IMG/VR virus record: IMGVR_UViG_3300030106_006201
Location: 1-64,000 of that record
Strand: one strand, 5' to 3'
DNA length: 64,000 bases
From: a virus
The first letter of the stretch is position 1. The number at the start of each line of letters is the position of its first letter. A program made the translations under genes and the position numbers. The notes beneath the pieces were generated by a model that saw only the letters and a program-made list of their open reading frames with translations, was not told the origin of the DNA and did not search any database. Positions 14,811 to 21,895 of this stretch are shown here, one piece after another.

Positions 14811-15487
14811 GTGACGAGTGGGGCTGGTGCACGTGGGTGCCGCAGGGGGTGCGCGACCAGGTCGAGGACTTCTGGCGGCACCACGGCGGCGAGGCCGGGT
14901 GGCGGGCAGACATGCTCAGGCAAGGCGCCCCCAAGTACGGCGCGGTAGTCACGATGGACGACGGGTTCGGGTCGAATCCGGCGCAAGTCACGGGCATGTA
15001 CGTGCACGCCTGGAACAACATCGGCCGCATCGTGATGCCGGACGGCACGTTCCGGTACACGTCATTCGTGTCAGGCCGCGACTACACGGCGACACCCGAG
15101 GACGCGTTCGCTGATGCGATCAACTCGCCGGACCTGGACATGTCGATTCCCGATCCTGGTCTGCCGGAGGATGTTCGGCTGTTCGGCGTGCTCACCGGCG
15201 ACGGTTTCACGTCCACCCCGGACGGCTTGCTGGCCAGGGCGCGGGCTGTGCTCGACGGGGTCACCGAAGGGCCGTGGGTTCAGGTCGGGTTCGGCAACGT
15301 GCAGCAAGTCCCAGCCGGGCAGCATCCACCGGTCGCGAAGGCGTGGCGCTCAGCGAATGGCGAGTTCATCGCCCAGTCCCGCACGCTGGTGCCCGAGCTG
15401 GTCGCTTTGGCGGCCCGGCAGGCCGCCGAGATTGACCGGCTGAGCACCGAACTCGACACCGCCAACACGAAAGCCGCGCACCCGTGA
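14807..15487 (+). CDS. Hypothetical protein (226 aa)
   Basis: ATG 14807 is preceded by GAGAGGAA and overlaps the previous stop. The N-terminal 110 residues look beta-rich with many Trp and Gly. After residue 145 a segment (STPDGLLARARAVLDGVTEG, then WRSANGEFIAQSRTLVPELV) resembles the short phage module that reports whether measured values are valid, here of unknown role. The C-terminus is a coiled-coil-like helix (AAEIDRLSTELDTANTK). No assignment. Confidence 0.6.
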   Translation: MSDEWGWCTWVPQGVRDQVEDFWRHHGGEAGWRADMLRQGAPKYGAVVTMDDGFGSNPAQVTGMYVHAWNNIGRIVMPDGTFRYTSFVSGRDYTATPEDAFADAINSPDLDMSIPDPGLPEDVRLFGVLTGDGFTSTPDGLLARARAVLDGVTEGPWVQVGFGNVQQVPAGQHPPVAKAWRSANGEFIAQSRTLVPELVALAARQAAEIDRLSTELDTANTKAAHP

Positions 15488-15762
15488 GCGCCCCGGATTT
15501 GGCGTCTGCGCAGGCCGGGATCGACGCCGCCATGGACGTGGCCAAGGACCTGGCCGAGGGCCGTTTGAACGCCGCCGACCTGACCGCCGCCGTCGCCCAG
15601 GAGCAGCGAGCCCTGTTCGCCACCGTCGTCGGGCCCGGCGACGCCCTGTGGGACGTGCATGTTGACGTGGCCCGCCAAGTCCTGGCCGCCGGGGGCATCG
15701 ACGAAGGCGAGCTAGCCGAATGGTTGGCCGTCACACGGAAACGAAACGAGCCGCCCACATGA
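15484..15762 (+). CDS. Hypothetical helical protein (92 aa)
   Basis: GTG 15484 overlaps the preceding stop. All-alpha composition (ASAQAGIDAAMDVAKDLAEG, VDVARQVLAAGGIDEGELAE). Not recognised. Its stop overlaps the next ATG. Confidence 0.55.
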   Translation: MSAPDLASAQAGIDAAMDVAKDLAEGRLNAADLTAAVAQEQRALFATVVGPGDALWDVHVDVARQVLAAGGIDEGELAEWLAVTRKRNEPPT

Positions 15763-15839
15763 CTGGCTTGTGGGATGCGCTGATCCTGGTGGCGTTGATC
15801 GCGGGAACCCTGTGGGTGGCGAACAGGATCGGGCTATAA
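15759..15839 (+). CDS. Small single-span membrane protein (26 aa)
   Basis: ATG 15759 overlaps the upstream TGA. The product is one hydrophobic helix (LWDALILVALIAGTLWVA) with a short basic end. TAA 15837-15839 lies within a TATAAT hexamer. Confidence 0.5.
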   Translation: MTGLWDALILVALIAGTLWVANRIGL

Positions 15840-15840
15840 T
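15835..15840 (+). promoter_or_regulatory. Consensus -10 TATAAT before the cytosine methylase
   Basis: Perfect TATAAT at 15835-15840, about 30 nt before ATG 15870. No clear -35. GGAAGG precedes the ATG. Confidence 0.45.
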
Positions 15841-15869
15841 CGGCAGGCACCCCGAACGGAAGGCCCCGC

Positions 15870-16673
15870 ATGGAATCGCTCACCGTCGCGTCCCTGTTCG
15901 ACGGCATCGGCGGATTCCTACTCGCATTCTCTAGGGCTGGTGCCCGCACGGTAGCCACCGTCGAAATTAACCAGGCCGCCGCCGCGGTCAGCGCCCGCCA
16001 CTTCCCTGACGCCGCCCAATTCGATGACGTGACAAAGGTGACCGGCCATGACCTCAGAGCAGCTGGATTTGTTCCCGAACGAGGAATCCTCACCGCCGGT
16101 TGGCCCTGCCAGGATTTCTCCGTGGCGGGCCGTCGCGCGGGCCTGGGTGGCGCACGTAGCGGATTGTGGTGGGAAGTTGTGCGGCTCCTGGCTGAACTCC
16201 GCCCCGCCTGGTTCGTTGGCGAGAACGTCCCTGGCCTCCTGTCATCAGTCTGCGACCCCGAGTGCCCCGGCGGCTGCATGCGGACTCACGGGGGCGCAAT
16301 GGGTGCCGTCCTCGGGTCGCTGGCAGAACTCGGGTATGGGTTCGCCTACCGAGTGCTGGACGCTCAACACTTCGGAGTTCCCCAGCAGCGCAAGCGTGTC
16401 GTCATTGTCGGACATTCTGGAGCCGCCTTCGGAGCGGCTGCGCAGGTACTACTTGAGCCAGAAAGCGGCGCAGGGGATTCTGCGCCGCGCGGGCAAGCGG
16501 GGGAGGGCGCTGACTCCGACGCTCCAAGCCGCCTTGCAACGACTCGCGGGGATGACATAGCCCCAACGCTGACGACGACATACGGCAAGAGCAACTTTCG
16601 AGGTGATGGGATTGATGCCCTGATCTTGGAGGACAGCTCAGAACACACACACACACACAACGAGTCCAGCTGA
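15870..16673 (+). CDS. C5-cytosine DNA methyltransferase
   Basis: 267 residues. Motif I SLFDGIGG (8-15), motif IV GWPCQDFSVAG with catalytic C80, motif VI ENVPGLL (E118), and motif VIII QQRKRVVIVG are all present. It transfers methyl from AdoMet to cytosine C5, probably protecting phage DNA. After motif VIII the sequence shortens to APTLTTTYGKSNFRG and stops in a run of alternating His-Thr (HTHTH) encoded by (AC)8. A full target-recognition domain and motifs IX-X are not evident, so the 3' end may be truncated or frameshifted. From 16048 to 16560 it shares DNA with another ORF. Confidence 0.85.
   Translation: MESLTVASLFDGIGGFLLAFSRAGARTVATVEINQAAAAVSARHFPDAAQFDDVTKVTGHDLRAAGFVPERGILTAGWPCQDFSVAGRRAGLGGARSGLWWEVVRLLAELRPAWFVGENVPGLLSSVCDPECPGGCMRTHGGAMGAVLGSLAELGYGFAYRVLDAQHFGVPQQRKRVVIVGHSGAAFGAAAQVLLEPESGAGDSAPRGQAGEGADSDAPSRLATTRGDDIAPTLTTTYGKSNFRGDGIDALILEDSSEHTHTHNESS
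16048..16560 (+). CDS. ORF overprinted on the cytosine methylase
   Basis: 170 residues in the +1 frame relative to the methylase. The C-terminal 90 residues (SGMGSPTECWTLNTSEFPSS, then SLSDIL...RRYYLSQKAA and GILRRAGKRGRALTPTL) match a pattern I recall in phage proteins that occur beside or overlapping methylases (LNTSEW...SLSEVLE...YFLS..AC.GILRRAEKRGK). The N-terminus (MTSEQLDLFPNEE) resembles the start of small phage proteins. Role unknown. An overlap of this length with both frames recognisable suggests true dual coding. Confidence 0.55.
   Translation: MTSEQLDLFPNEESSPPVGPARISPWRAVARAWVAHVADCGGKLCGSWLNSAPPGSLARTSLASCHQSATPSAPAAACGLTGAQWVPSSGRWQNSGMGSPTECWTLNTSEFPSSASVSSLSDILEPPSERLRRYYLSQKAAQGILRRAGKRGRALTPTLQAALQRLAGMT
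16643..16658 (+). repeat. (AC)8 microsatellite in the 3' end of the methylase
   Basis: Eight AC units encode the HTHTH at the end of the methylase. Gain of one unit would shift translation into a frame that reads ADWCAGCGLHRYVTGQHRDD and ends near 16770. Confidence 0.8.
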
Positions 16674-16753
16674 CTGGTGTGCGGGCTGCGGCCTGCACCG
16701 CTACGTCACCGGGCAGCACCGGGACGACTGCACACTACCGAAAGAGGAACGCG

Positions 16754-17059
16754 ATGACGGCCAGCGTTGACGCTCGGCAGGTGGCCGAGCTGGAGGAACT
16801 GTACGGGCGCGAAATCCCGTGCGGCGGAAACTGGGCGACCGGGCGGCCCTGCCCCGATTCAGCGGCTGCCGTGGTGGTGCGGAGCAACGTCGGAAAATGC
16901 CGGCATCCTCCGGTCGCGCAAGATTTCAAATGCTTGCGCTGCTACACCGACTGGCTGACCGCCGCGATCGAAGCGGCCACTTATGGCCGTCCGGCCTGCG
17001 CGAGCTGCGGCACCGAGTTCACAACCGCGATACTTCGCCGCATGTACGTTCCACTGTGA
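16754..17059 (+). CDS. Hypothetical zinc-binding protein (101 aa)
   Basis: ATG 16754 is preceded by AAAGAGGAAC. Contains C-x2-C pairs CLRC and CASC plus CGGNW and CRHPP, suggesting a zinc fold. Starts MTASVDARQVAELEELYG. The upstream frame to 16679 overlaps the methylase end and is less likely. Function unknown. Confidence 0.6.
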   Translation: MTASVDARQVAELEELYGREIPCGGNWATGRPCPDSAAAVVVRSNVGKCRHPPVAQDFKCLRCYTDWLTAAIEAATYGRPACASCGTEFTTAILRRMYVPL

Positions 17060-17060
17060 C

Positions 17061-17312
17061 ATGGCGCGCCGGAAGCATCACAAGCCGCGGGGCCGCCGCC
17101 AGCCGCGCCCGAAACCGGTTGACGGGGCGAAACTTCGGGCGCAGCGCCTCGAAAACAACTGGCGCATCAAACACACCGACCAGGGCGAGATCCTGGCCCT
17201 GGAGCCGGGCAGGGAACACGAACAGGTTTTCGAAGGCGGGGACGACCCGTACTGGGATGCCGTGCAGTTCGCGGCGAAATGTTTACGAGGAGAACAGGAA
17301 CCAGACAAATGA
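17061..17312 (+). CDS. Small basic protein (83 aa)
   Basis: ATG 17061 lies one base after the previous stop. The N-terminus is very basic (MARRKHHKPRGRRQPRPKP), likely to bind nucleic acid. The rest is acidic and polar. Not recognised. Confidence 0.6.
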   Translation: MARRKHHKPRGRRQPRPKPVDGAKLRAQRLENNWRIKHTDQGEILALEPGREHEQVFEGGDDPYWDAVQFAAKCLRGEQEPDK

Positions 17313-17560
17313 GATGCCCCGAATGTGAACGCACAGGACAGCGGTCACGGCTGTACATGCCCGACTGCTACGGATCCACCGCGATGGGCGGGAGCCAGGA
17401 ATACTACGACGAGGACGGGCGCCACCACTACCACAACGTGAACCGTTCTAGTGGGCAGGCGAACTGTTCAAGCGGGCACACGTTGACGGTGCGCCTGTCA
17501 ACGAAATGCCCCGCCGAAGGCTGCGAGTACGGCAGCCCCCAGTCGATCGAACTGGCGTGA
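17309..17560 (+). CDS. Zinc-binding hypothetical protein (83 aa)
   Basis: ATG 17309 overlaps the previous stop. Two knuckles flank a Tyr/Gly-rich loop: CPECER at residue 3 and CPAEGCEYG near 68. Resembles small phage proteins with an N-terminal CPxC ribbon. Function unknown. Confidence 0.6.
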   Translation: MRCPECERTGQRSRLYMPDCYGSTAMGGSQEYYDEDGRHHYHNVNRSSGQANCSSGHTLTVRLSTKCPAEGCEYGSPQSIELA

Positions 17561-17832
17561 CCCCGGCCGCGGTGTTGTCTGCGCACGCCTGGAACAGCAT
17601 CACCGGCAAGTGCGCGTGCGGCGGTTGGGAAGGCAACCGGGTAGACCACGGGGCGCACCAGATCGAGCAGCTCAAAGCCCGCGGATGGGTGATCGAGCCG
17701 GCCCGAATCAGCATTCTCTGCCCCGTGCAGGACTGCCAGTGGGTCACCTCGACGCCGCCGATGCTGCACCCGGCTATCGAGATGGCTAACCATCTGGTGG
17801 ACGCGCACAACGCCACCCGGCAGCGCGCATGA
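17557..17832 (+). CDS. Zinc-binding hypothetical protein (91 aa)
   Basis: GTG 17557 overlaps the upstream stop. KCACGG near residue 20 and CPVQDCQW near residue 53, followed by HLVDAHNATR, give a C2H2-like set; the latter is a classical zinc-finger spacing. Probably nucleic-acid binding. Confidence 0.6.
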   Translation: MTPAAVLSAHAWNSITGKCACGGWEGNRVDHGAHQIEQLKARGWVIEPARISILCPVQDCQWVTSTPPMLHPAIEMANHLVDAHNATRQRA

Positions 17833-18069
17833 ACGTCTACATCGCTGACGGCCCCGCCGAGGGGAGAAGGTTCCGCTATCCGACGCCGCTACCCGACATT
17901 CTGGTCATCGCCGAACCGTGGGGACGGTCGCCGCGTCACGCCCAAGTACCACGAATACCGCCGCGACCGCGACGCTGGGGTGTACCGGCACAAACGAGGA
18001 TGCTTCTGTGGTGGCCTGCCAGGAACAGTCACAGCGCTTGACGCGGGACAGCACCAGCCGGGCGCATAA
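17829..18069 (+). pseudogene. Small gene apparently frameshifted at 17918
   Basis: In frame 17829-18041 the product starts MNVYIADGPAEGRRFRYP and turns into Arg/Pro-rich nonsense after EPWG. From the GGGG run near 17920 a +1 shift continues sensibly (DGRRVTPKYHEYRRDRDAGV, then YRHKRGC) to TAA 18067-18069. Loss of one G would repair it. The pattern matches small actinophage proteins ending YRHKG. Could be decay, a sequencing error or recoding. Confidence 0.5.
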
Positions 18070-18076
18070 TCGACGC
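18065..18076 (+). promoter_or_regulatory. Candidate leaderless -10 (CATAAT)
   Basis: CATAAT at 18065-18070 ends 6 nt before ATG 18077, placing the transcript start at the start codon. Confidence 0.35.
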
Positions 18077-18403
18077 ATGGCTAGGTCACGCAGCAGGGGC
18101 AGGGCGCGCGCCGGCATCAGCCGCCGGGCCGCCACCACCAGGCGGGTCACGGGCGGGCGCAGACGGGCCGCAGTCACCGGGCGCCGGGCCGTGCGCATGT
18201 CGGCCGCAACGGGCGGGGTTGCGCAGCTCGCAAGCCGCGGCGGGCACAAAGGTTTCGTCAGCAAAGCGCAATGGCGCTACTTCTGGGCAAACAAGAAATT
18301 ACGCAAATATGCACGTAAGAAGGCGCATGCAACGCCAGGCGGCAAAGTCGTGAGGTACCGTCGACTGCCGGAGCGCAAAGGCGTGAAGAAAAACTACCGC
18401 TAA
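18077..18403 (+). CDS. Arg-rich basic protein (108 aa)
   Basis: ATG 18077 fits a leaderless promoter; the longer frame to 17918 belongs to the shifted neighbour. About a third of residues are Arg or Lys in the first 60. The C-terminal half (GFVSKAQWRYFWANKKLRKY, then ARKKAHATPGG) is a recurring segment in phage proteins of the head region, function unknown to me. Probably binds DNA. It precedes the WhiB and terminase genes. Confidence 0.6.
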   Translation: MARSRSRGRARAGISRRAATTRRVTGGRRRAAVTGRRAVRMSAATGGVAQLASRGGHKGFVSKAQWRYFWANKKLRKYARKKAHATPGGKVVRYRRLPERKGVKKNYR

Positions 18404-18660
18404 TGACCGGCTCCCAGCTCGTCCACGGCCAGTTCCGGCCCGAACCGTGGATGGACGACGCGCTGTGCCGGGAGGTGGACCCGGACATGTTTTTCACCCC
18501 GCCCGGCGACTCGTCGGGGGCTGCGGCGGCGAAGGCGGTGTGCCGACTGTGTGAGGTGTCGGCGGACTGTTTGCGGTACGCGGTCGAGCACGATGAACGG
18601 TTCGGGATTTGGGCGGCGACCACGCCGCGGGACCGGGCACGCATCCGGGGCCGGGCGTGA
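18403..18660 (+). CDS. whiB-like: WhiB-family transcription factor
   Basis: 85 residues. Four Cys in WhiB spacing (C22, C47-x2-C50-x5-C56) would bind a 4Fe-4S cluster. GIWAATTPRDRARIRGR (from about residue 68) is the G-[VI]-W turn and basic tail. WhiB proteins bind sigma factor and act on host or phage promoters. Phage WhiB (WhiBTM4) can repress the host whiB2 and affects superinfection, so a similar role is possible here. The turn has A-A-T-T where host proteins often have G-G. It overlaps both neighbours. Confidence 0.85.
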   Translation: MTGSQLVHGQFRPEPWMDDALCREVDPDMFFTPPGDSSGAAAAKAVCRLCEVSADCLRYAVEHDERFGIWAATTPRDRARIRGRA

Positions 18661-20231
18661 CCCCCGCCCCTGCCGCGCAGCCGTCGATTGACCGGGCGGG
18701 CCTGCTGCAGGTGTTGGCGGCGCGCACCGTGTGGAACCAGCGCCGCGCCCGCCGCCCCGAGTCGCCGGCCGAGCTGGCCCACCTGCTCGACCCCGAGTTC
18801 AACATCACGCCCACGATCCGGATGCTGTCGGATATCGCGGTGCGGTCGGTGCTGCTGCCGAATCAGCGGGACATTGTGACGTGCAGCCCGCGGACAGGAA
18901 AGTCGAAGCTGCTGTCGGTGTGGCTGCCGGTGTGGGCGTTGATGCGCGACCCTGACATGCAGATCATGGTGATTTCACACTCGGACGACCTAGCGAAACG
19001 CCACTCCGAGGAGGTGCAGGACATTATTCGCCGGCACAGCGACTATCTGGGGTTCAAACTGTCGCAGGACAAGTCGGCGGCTGGCCGGTGGCGTGTCGAC
19101 GGTAAGCGCGGCGGCATGTTGGCGGCGGGCATCATGTCGGGGCCGACCGGGCACGGCGCAGAATTGTTGATCATCGATGACGTGTTTAAGGATGCGCAGC
19201 AGGCGGATTCGGCGGCGCACCGTAAACGCATCTTGAACGAGTATCGCATGTCGTTGTCGACGCGCGTCCATGCGGGCGGTTCCCGGTTTCTGGTGATGAC
19301 GCGTTGGCACGAGCAGGATTTGGCGGGCATTCTGCTGGACACCGAGCCGGATATGTGGAATCACACGAATGTGCCTGCTGTTGCGGAGTCGGGTGTGCCG
19401 GACGCGTTGGGCCGCCCGTTCGGTCAGGTGATGTTGTCGGCGAACGGTTTTACTCCCGACGAGTTCGCGAAGCGGCGCCGTGAGGTGGGCGAGCGGGCCT
19501 GGTACGCCATGTTTCAGGGTGTGCCCGTCAACCCGGAGGGCGCGCTGATTAAGAAAGCGTGGTTGCAGGATCACCGGTTGACGGTGGCGCCTGCGGCACC
19601 GGATGTGACTGTGGTTGCGGTGGACCCGTCGGATTCGGGTGAGGGTGATGCGTGCGGCCTGGTGGCTATGTCGCGGTTTGGCCGGCGGGTGGCGTTGGTG
19701 GCGGATCGTTCGGCGCCGATGACCTCGGATGCGTGGGCTCGGGCGGCGGTGGCGTTAGCGCGGGAGGTGGGGGCGAGCGAGATCGCGATCGAGTCGTTCG
19801 CGGCGCGGGAAACGTATCGACGGGTGGCGCAGGAGGCGTTGGACGCTGCCGGGGTGGATTCGGTGAGGGTGTCGGCGTGGCCGCCGAAGGGCACGGACCG
19901 CGGTAAGGGTGATGCGCTGGCCCGTTCGGCGGCTTTGTTGCAGGGGTTTGAGACGGGCCGGATGGCGTTGTTGGGGCATCATCCGGGGTTCGAGGCTGCG
20001 GCGTTGTCGTGGCAGGCGGGGCAGCATCAGCCGGACTGCCTGGCGGCTGCGGTGGTGGGGTTCGATGTGCTTGTCAGTTCGATTGGGCAGGTGTGGGATT
20101 GGTCGCCGCCGGGGCCTGCCCAGGTTTCTGAGCGCGGCATGTTCACGGGGGGTCGGGGCCGTGGTGACCCGTTTGGTGCGTCGCGGGGTTCGTCGCTGCC
20201 GGGGTGGATGACCAAACCCTTGCCACGGTGA
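18657..20231 (+). CDS. terL: Large terminase subunit
   Basis: 524 residues from GTG 18657, which overlaps the WhiB stop. Walker A CSPRTGKS (76-83), Walker B LLIIDD (170-175) and MTRWHEQDLA (coupling motif region) form the ATPase. VAVDPSDSGEGDACG (about residue 320) begins the RNase H-like nuclease, with a later acidic cluster and DALARSAALL. It cuts concatemers and drives DNA into the prohead. The length and domain order are typical. A candidate small subunit lies far upstream (12627) and another HTH protein is encoded downstream (21281). Confidence 0.9.
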   Translation: MTPAPAAQPSIDRAGLLQVLAARTVWNQRRARRPESPAELAHLLDPEFNITPTIRMLSDIAVRSVLLPNQRDIVTCSPRTGKSKLLSVWLPVWALMRDPDMQIMVISHSDDLAKRHSEEVQDIIRRHSDYLGFKLSQDKSAAGRWRVDGKRGGMLAAGIMSGPTGHGAELLIIDDVFKDAQQADSAAHRKRILNEYRMSLSTRVHAGGSRFLVMTRWHEQDLAGILLDTEPDMWNHTNVPAVAESGVPDALGRPFGQVMLSANGFTPDEFAKRRREVGERAWYAMFQGVPVNPEGALIKKAWLQDHRLTVAPAAPDVTVVAVDPSDSGEGDACGLVAMSRFGRRVALVADRSAPMTSDAWARAAVALAREVGASEIAIESFAARETYRRVAQEALDAAGVDSVRVSAWPPKGTDRGKGDALARSAALLQGFETGRMALLGHHPGFEAAALSWQAGQHQPDCLAAAVVGFDVLVSSIGQVWDWSPPGPAQVSERGMFTGGRGRGDPFGASRGSSLPGWMTKPLPR

Positions 20232-20254
20232 TCACGCTAAGGTAGGGTGGCGGC
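20220..20254 (+). promoter_or_regulatory. Leaderless promoter with internal GTGATCAC
   Basis: TTGCCA (20220-20225), 17-bp spacer, TAGGGT (20243-20248), then 6 nt to ATG 20255. GTGATCAC at 20228-20235 lies in the spacer, well placed to block RNA polymerase. Confidence 0.6.
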
Positions 20255-21016
20255 ATGCACCCCTTGGAGATTGAAACCCCGTTCGGCTGTGTGATCCGGG
20301 TAGTGGAGCACCTGTCGAATCCCACTGACGGCGCGCTGCTGACTTTCGCGATGAAGGCCCCTGACCGCCGGCGGATGGAGGTGTGGCTGTCGAGCGAGAA
20401 CGTGGCCGCGCTGATCGACTGGCTGCAAGCCGCATGTGATCCGTTCCCGAAGCCTGAGCCGCCCCGCCCAGGCGATGCGGCGGCCCTGGCGAACTTGCGG
20501 AAGGTGCTGGCTGACATCGACGCTGTCGGGGTGGCTGCGAAGTGGGGTCTGATAGGCGAACTGCTCGACGCGGCCCGGGTGGTGGCCGGTCAGGCGCAGT
20601 CTGGCGTCCCTGGTGTGCCGCAGGGTTTTTTCGATCGGGAGTACGAGGCGATGCGGCGGGACATGGCCGCATACACGGGGCAGGCCGCTGACGACGACCA
20701 GCGGGAGCGGGTTTGGCATGCGGCGAACATTCTCGCCGATTTCCGGGCAGGGGAGGCTACGGCGCGTGAGGCCGTGGATGCGTTGCTGGCCGCGACGGCA
20801 GGGCAACAGCCGTCGGCCCCGCGGAACGAGTGGTGGGACAGGCTGGCCGACGTTCCCGGCCACGTGTCCGCTGTGCACGACAGCATGGGCCGGCTGTGGC
20901 AGCGCGACGGCGATGACTGGTTCACCAGCGCCGCGTATTCGCAGCGCTTGTCGACGGCGGTCACAGACCTGTCCGGGTGGGGGCCGTTCTTCGCGGAGAA
21001 AGCCGACCAGTCGTGA
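20255..21016 (+). CDS. Hypothetical protein (253 aa)
   Basis: Read from a leaderless promoter with an operator. The N-terminal 70 residues (MHPLEIETPFGCVIRVVEHL) look like a beta-rich module. The rest is helical with a likely coiled coil, and near the end comes WDRLADVPGHVSAVHDSMG followed by YSQRLSTAVTDL, which resembles small phage proteins that end in LxxxxWxPF. No family is assigned. GTGA overlap with the next gene. Confidence 0.6.
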   Translation: MHPLEIETPFGCVIRVVEHLSNPTDGALLTFAMKAPDRRRMEVWLSSENVAALIDWLQAACDPFPKPEPPRPGDAAALANLRKVLADIDAVGVAAKWGLIGELLDAARVVAGQAQSGVPGVPQGFFDREYEAMRRDMAAYTGQAADDDQRERVWHAANILADFRAGEATAREAVDALLAATAGQQPSAPRNEWWDRLADVPGHVSAVHDSMGRLWQRDGDDWFTSAAYSQRLSTAVTDLSGWGPFFAEKADQS

Positions 21017-21231
21017 CGTGGTGGCTGCTGGTTCTGTTCGGGTTTTACATGTGGATGGTGGGGGCGTCGTACCGTGAGATGCGTGGGCAGCTTTCGGTGC
21101 GCGGCATAACCGGCCCGGCCCGGTTTTGGTGGTCGCAGGCCTGTTCGCTGCTGTGGCCGTTGACGGTCGGGTTCGGGCTGGCCGTGCTGGTGCGCCGGGC
21201 CGCTGCAGAGCGGGACTGGCGTATCAGCTAG
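21013..21231 (+). CDS. Two-span membrane protein (72 aa)
   Basis: GTG 21013 overlaps the upstream stop. Hydrophobic segments WWLLVLFGFYMWMVGAS (2-19) and SLLWPLTVGFGLAVLV (about 43-60) flank a basic loop. Could be a holin-like or superinfection-exclusion protein, but nothing specific shows this. Confidence 0.55.
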   Translation: MTWWLLVLFGFYMWMVGASYREMRGQLSVRGITGPARFWWSQACSLLWPLTVGFGLAVLVRRAAAERDWRIS

Positions 21232-21280
21232 CGCGCCGGTTCCCTGACGCGGCCTTCACCTGCTGTTACCCTCGGGCCTT

Positions 21281-21835
21281 GTGGGGTGTGACCAGCCAAC
21301 AGCCGTGGTGGAGCGTTGGGCGCCCGACCCGCATTTGGCGGCGTCTGTGTTGGCGGCGCCGCGGGTGTCGTGGTCGCTGGTCGATTTGTGCCCGGCCGAT
21401 CGGGCGTGGACTGTTGCCGAGCTGACCCGGGCCGGGTTGGGCGCCAGGGAGATCGCGGAGCGCCTGAACTGCGGGCGCAGGCTGGTGAATCAGGTGCGGG
21501 CCGACCCGCTGTATGTGGTGGCGTCGCTGCTGCTGGAACGCCAGGCCGAGCATGCGGCCGAGTTGGCGGCGGCGCACCGGGTGTTGGCCGGGGTGCGGGG
21601 CGAGCTGGGCCGGGAGCGGCGCCTGTCGGCGCGTCTGCGGGGGCAGGTGGACCAGTTGTTGGATGCGCGGCGCGAGGCCGGCCAGGTGCCGGTGTTTGTA
21701 CGGTGCGGGCATCCGCGGGTGCGGTACAACACGTACCGGCATGGCGGGTATGAGCGTTGCCGGCAGTGCCGGGCGGATTGGCAGGCGAACCGGCGGCGCG
21801 TTCTGCGGGAGCAGGCGGCGCATGCTGGCGTGTAG
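21281..21835 (+). CDS. HTH protein with C-terminal zinc ribbon (184 aa)
   Basis: WTVAELTRAGLGAREIAERL followed by NCGRRLVNQVRAD (about residues 38-72) is a helix-turn-helix of the resolvase or TerS type. A long coiled coil follows (LLLERQAEHAAELAAAHRVL). The C-terminus CGHPRVRYNTYRHGGYERC-x2-C is a zinc ribbon like those at the ends of the HNH enzymes here. Lying between TerL and portal, it could be a small terminase or a regulator. GTG 21281 is preceded by TACCCT 8 nt upstream. Confidence 0.6.
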   Translation: MGCDQPTAVVERWAPDPHLAASVLAAPRVSWSLVDLCPADRAWTVAELTRAGLGAREIAERLNCGRRLVNQVRADPLYVVASLLLERQAEHAAELAAAHRVLAGVRGELGRERRLSARLRGQVDQLLDARREAGQVPVFVRCGHPRVRYNTYRHGGYERCRQCRADWQANRRRVLREQAAHAGV

Positions 21836-21895
21836 TTCCGACCGCCACCAATATCGGGTACGGTGATTGCGTAACCCTCGGAAAGGAACTGCACC
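21836..21895 (+). promoter_or_regulatory. Promoter with degenerate operator
   Basis: TTCCGA (21836-21841), 17-bp spacer, TACGGT (21859-21864). GTGATTGC at 21863-21870 is a 6/8 match to the GTGATCAC palindrome at the same offset as at 862 and 62049. CTCGGAAAGGAAC gives the ribosome site for GTG 21896. Confidence 0.55.
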
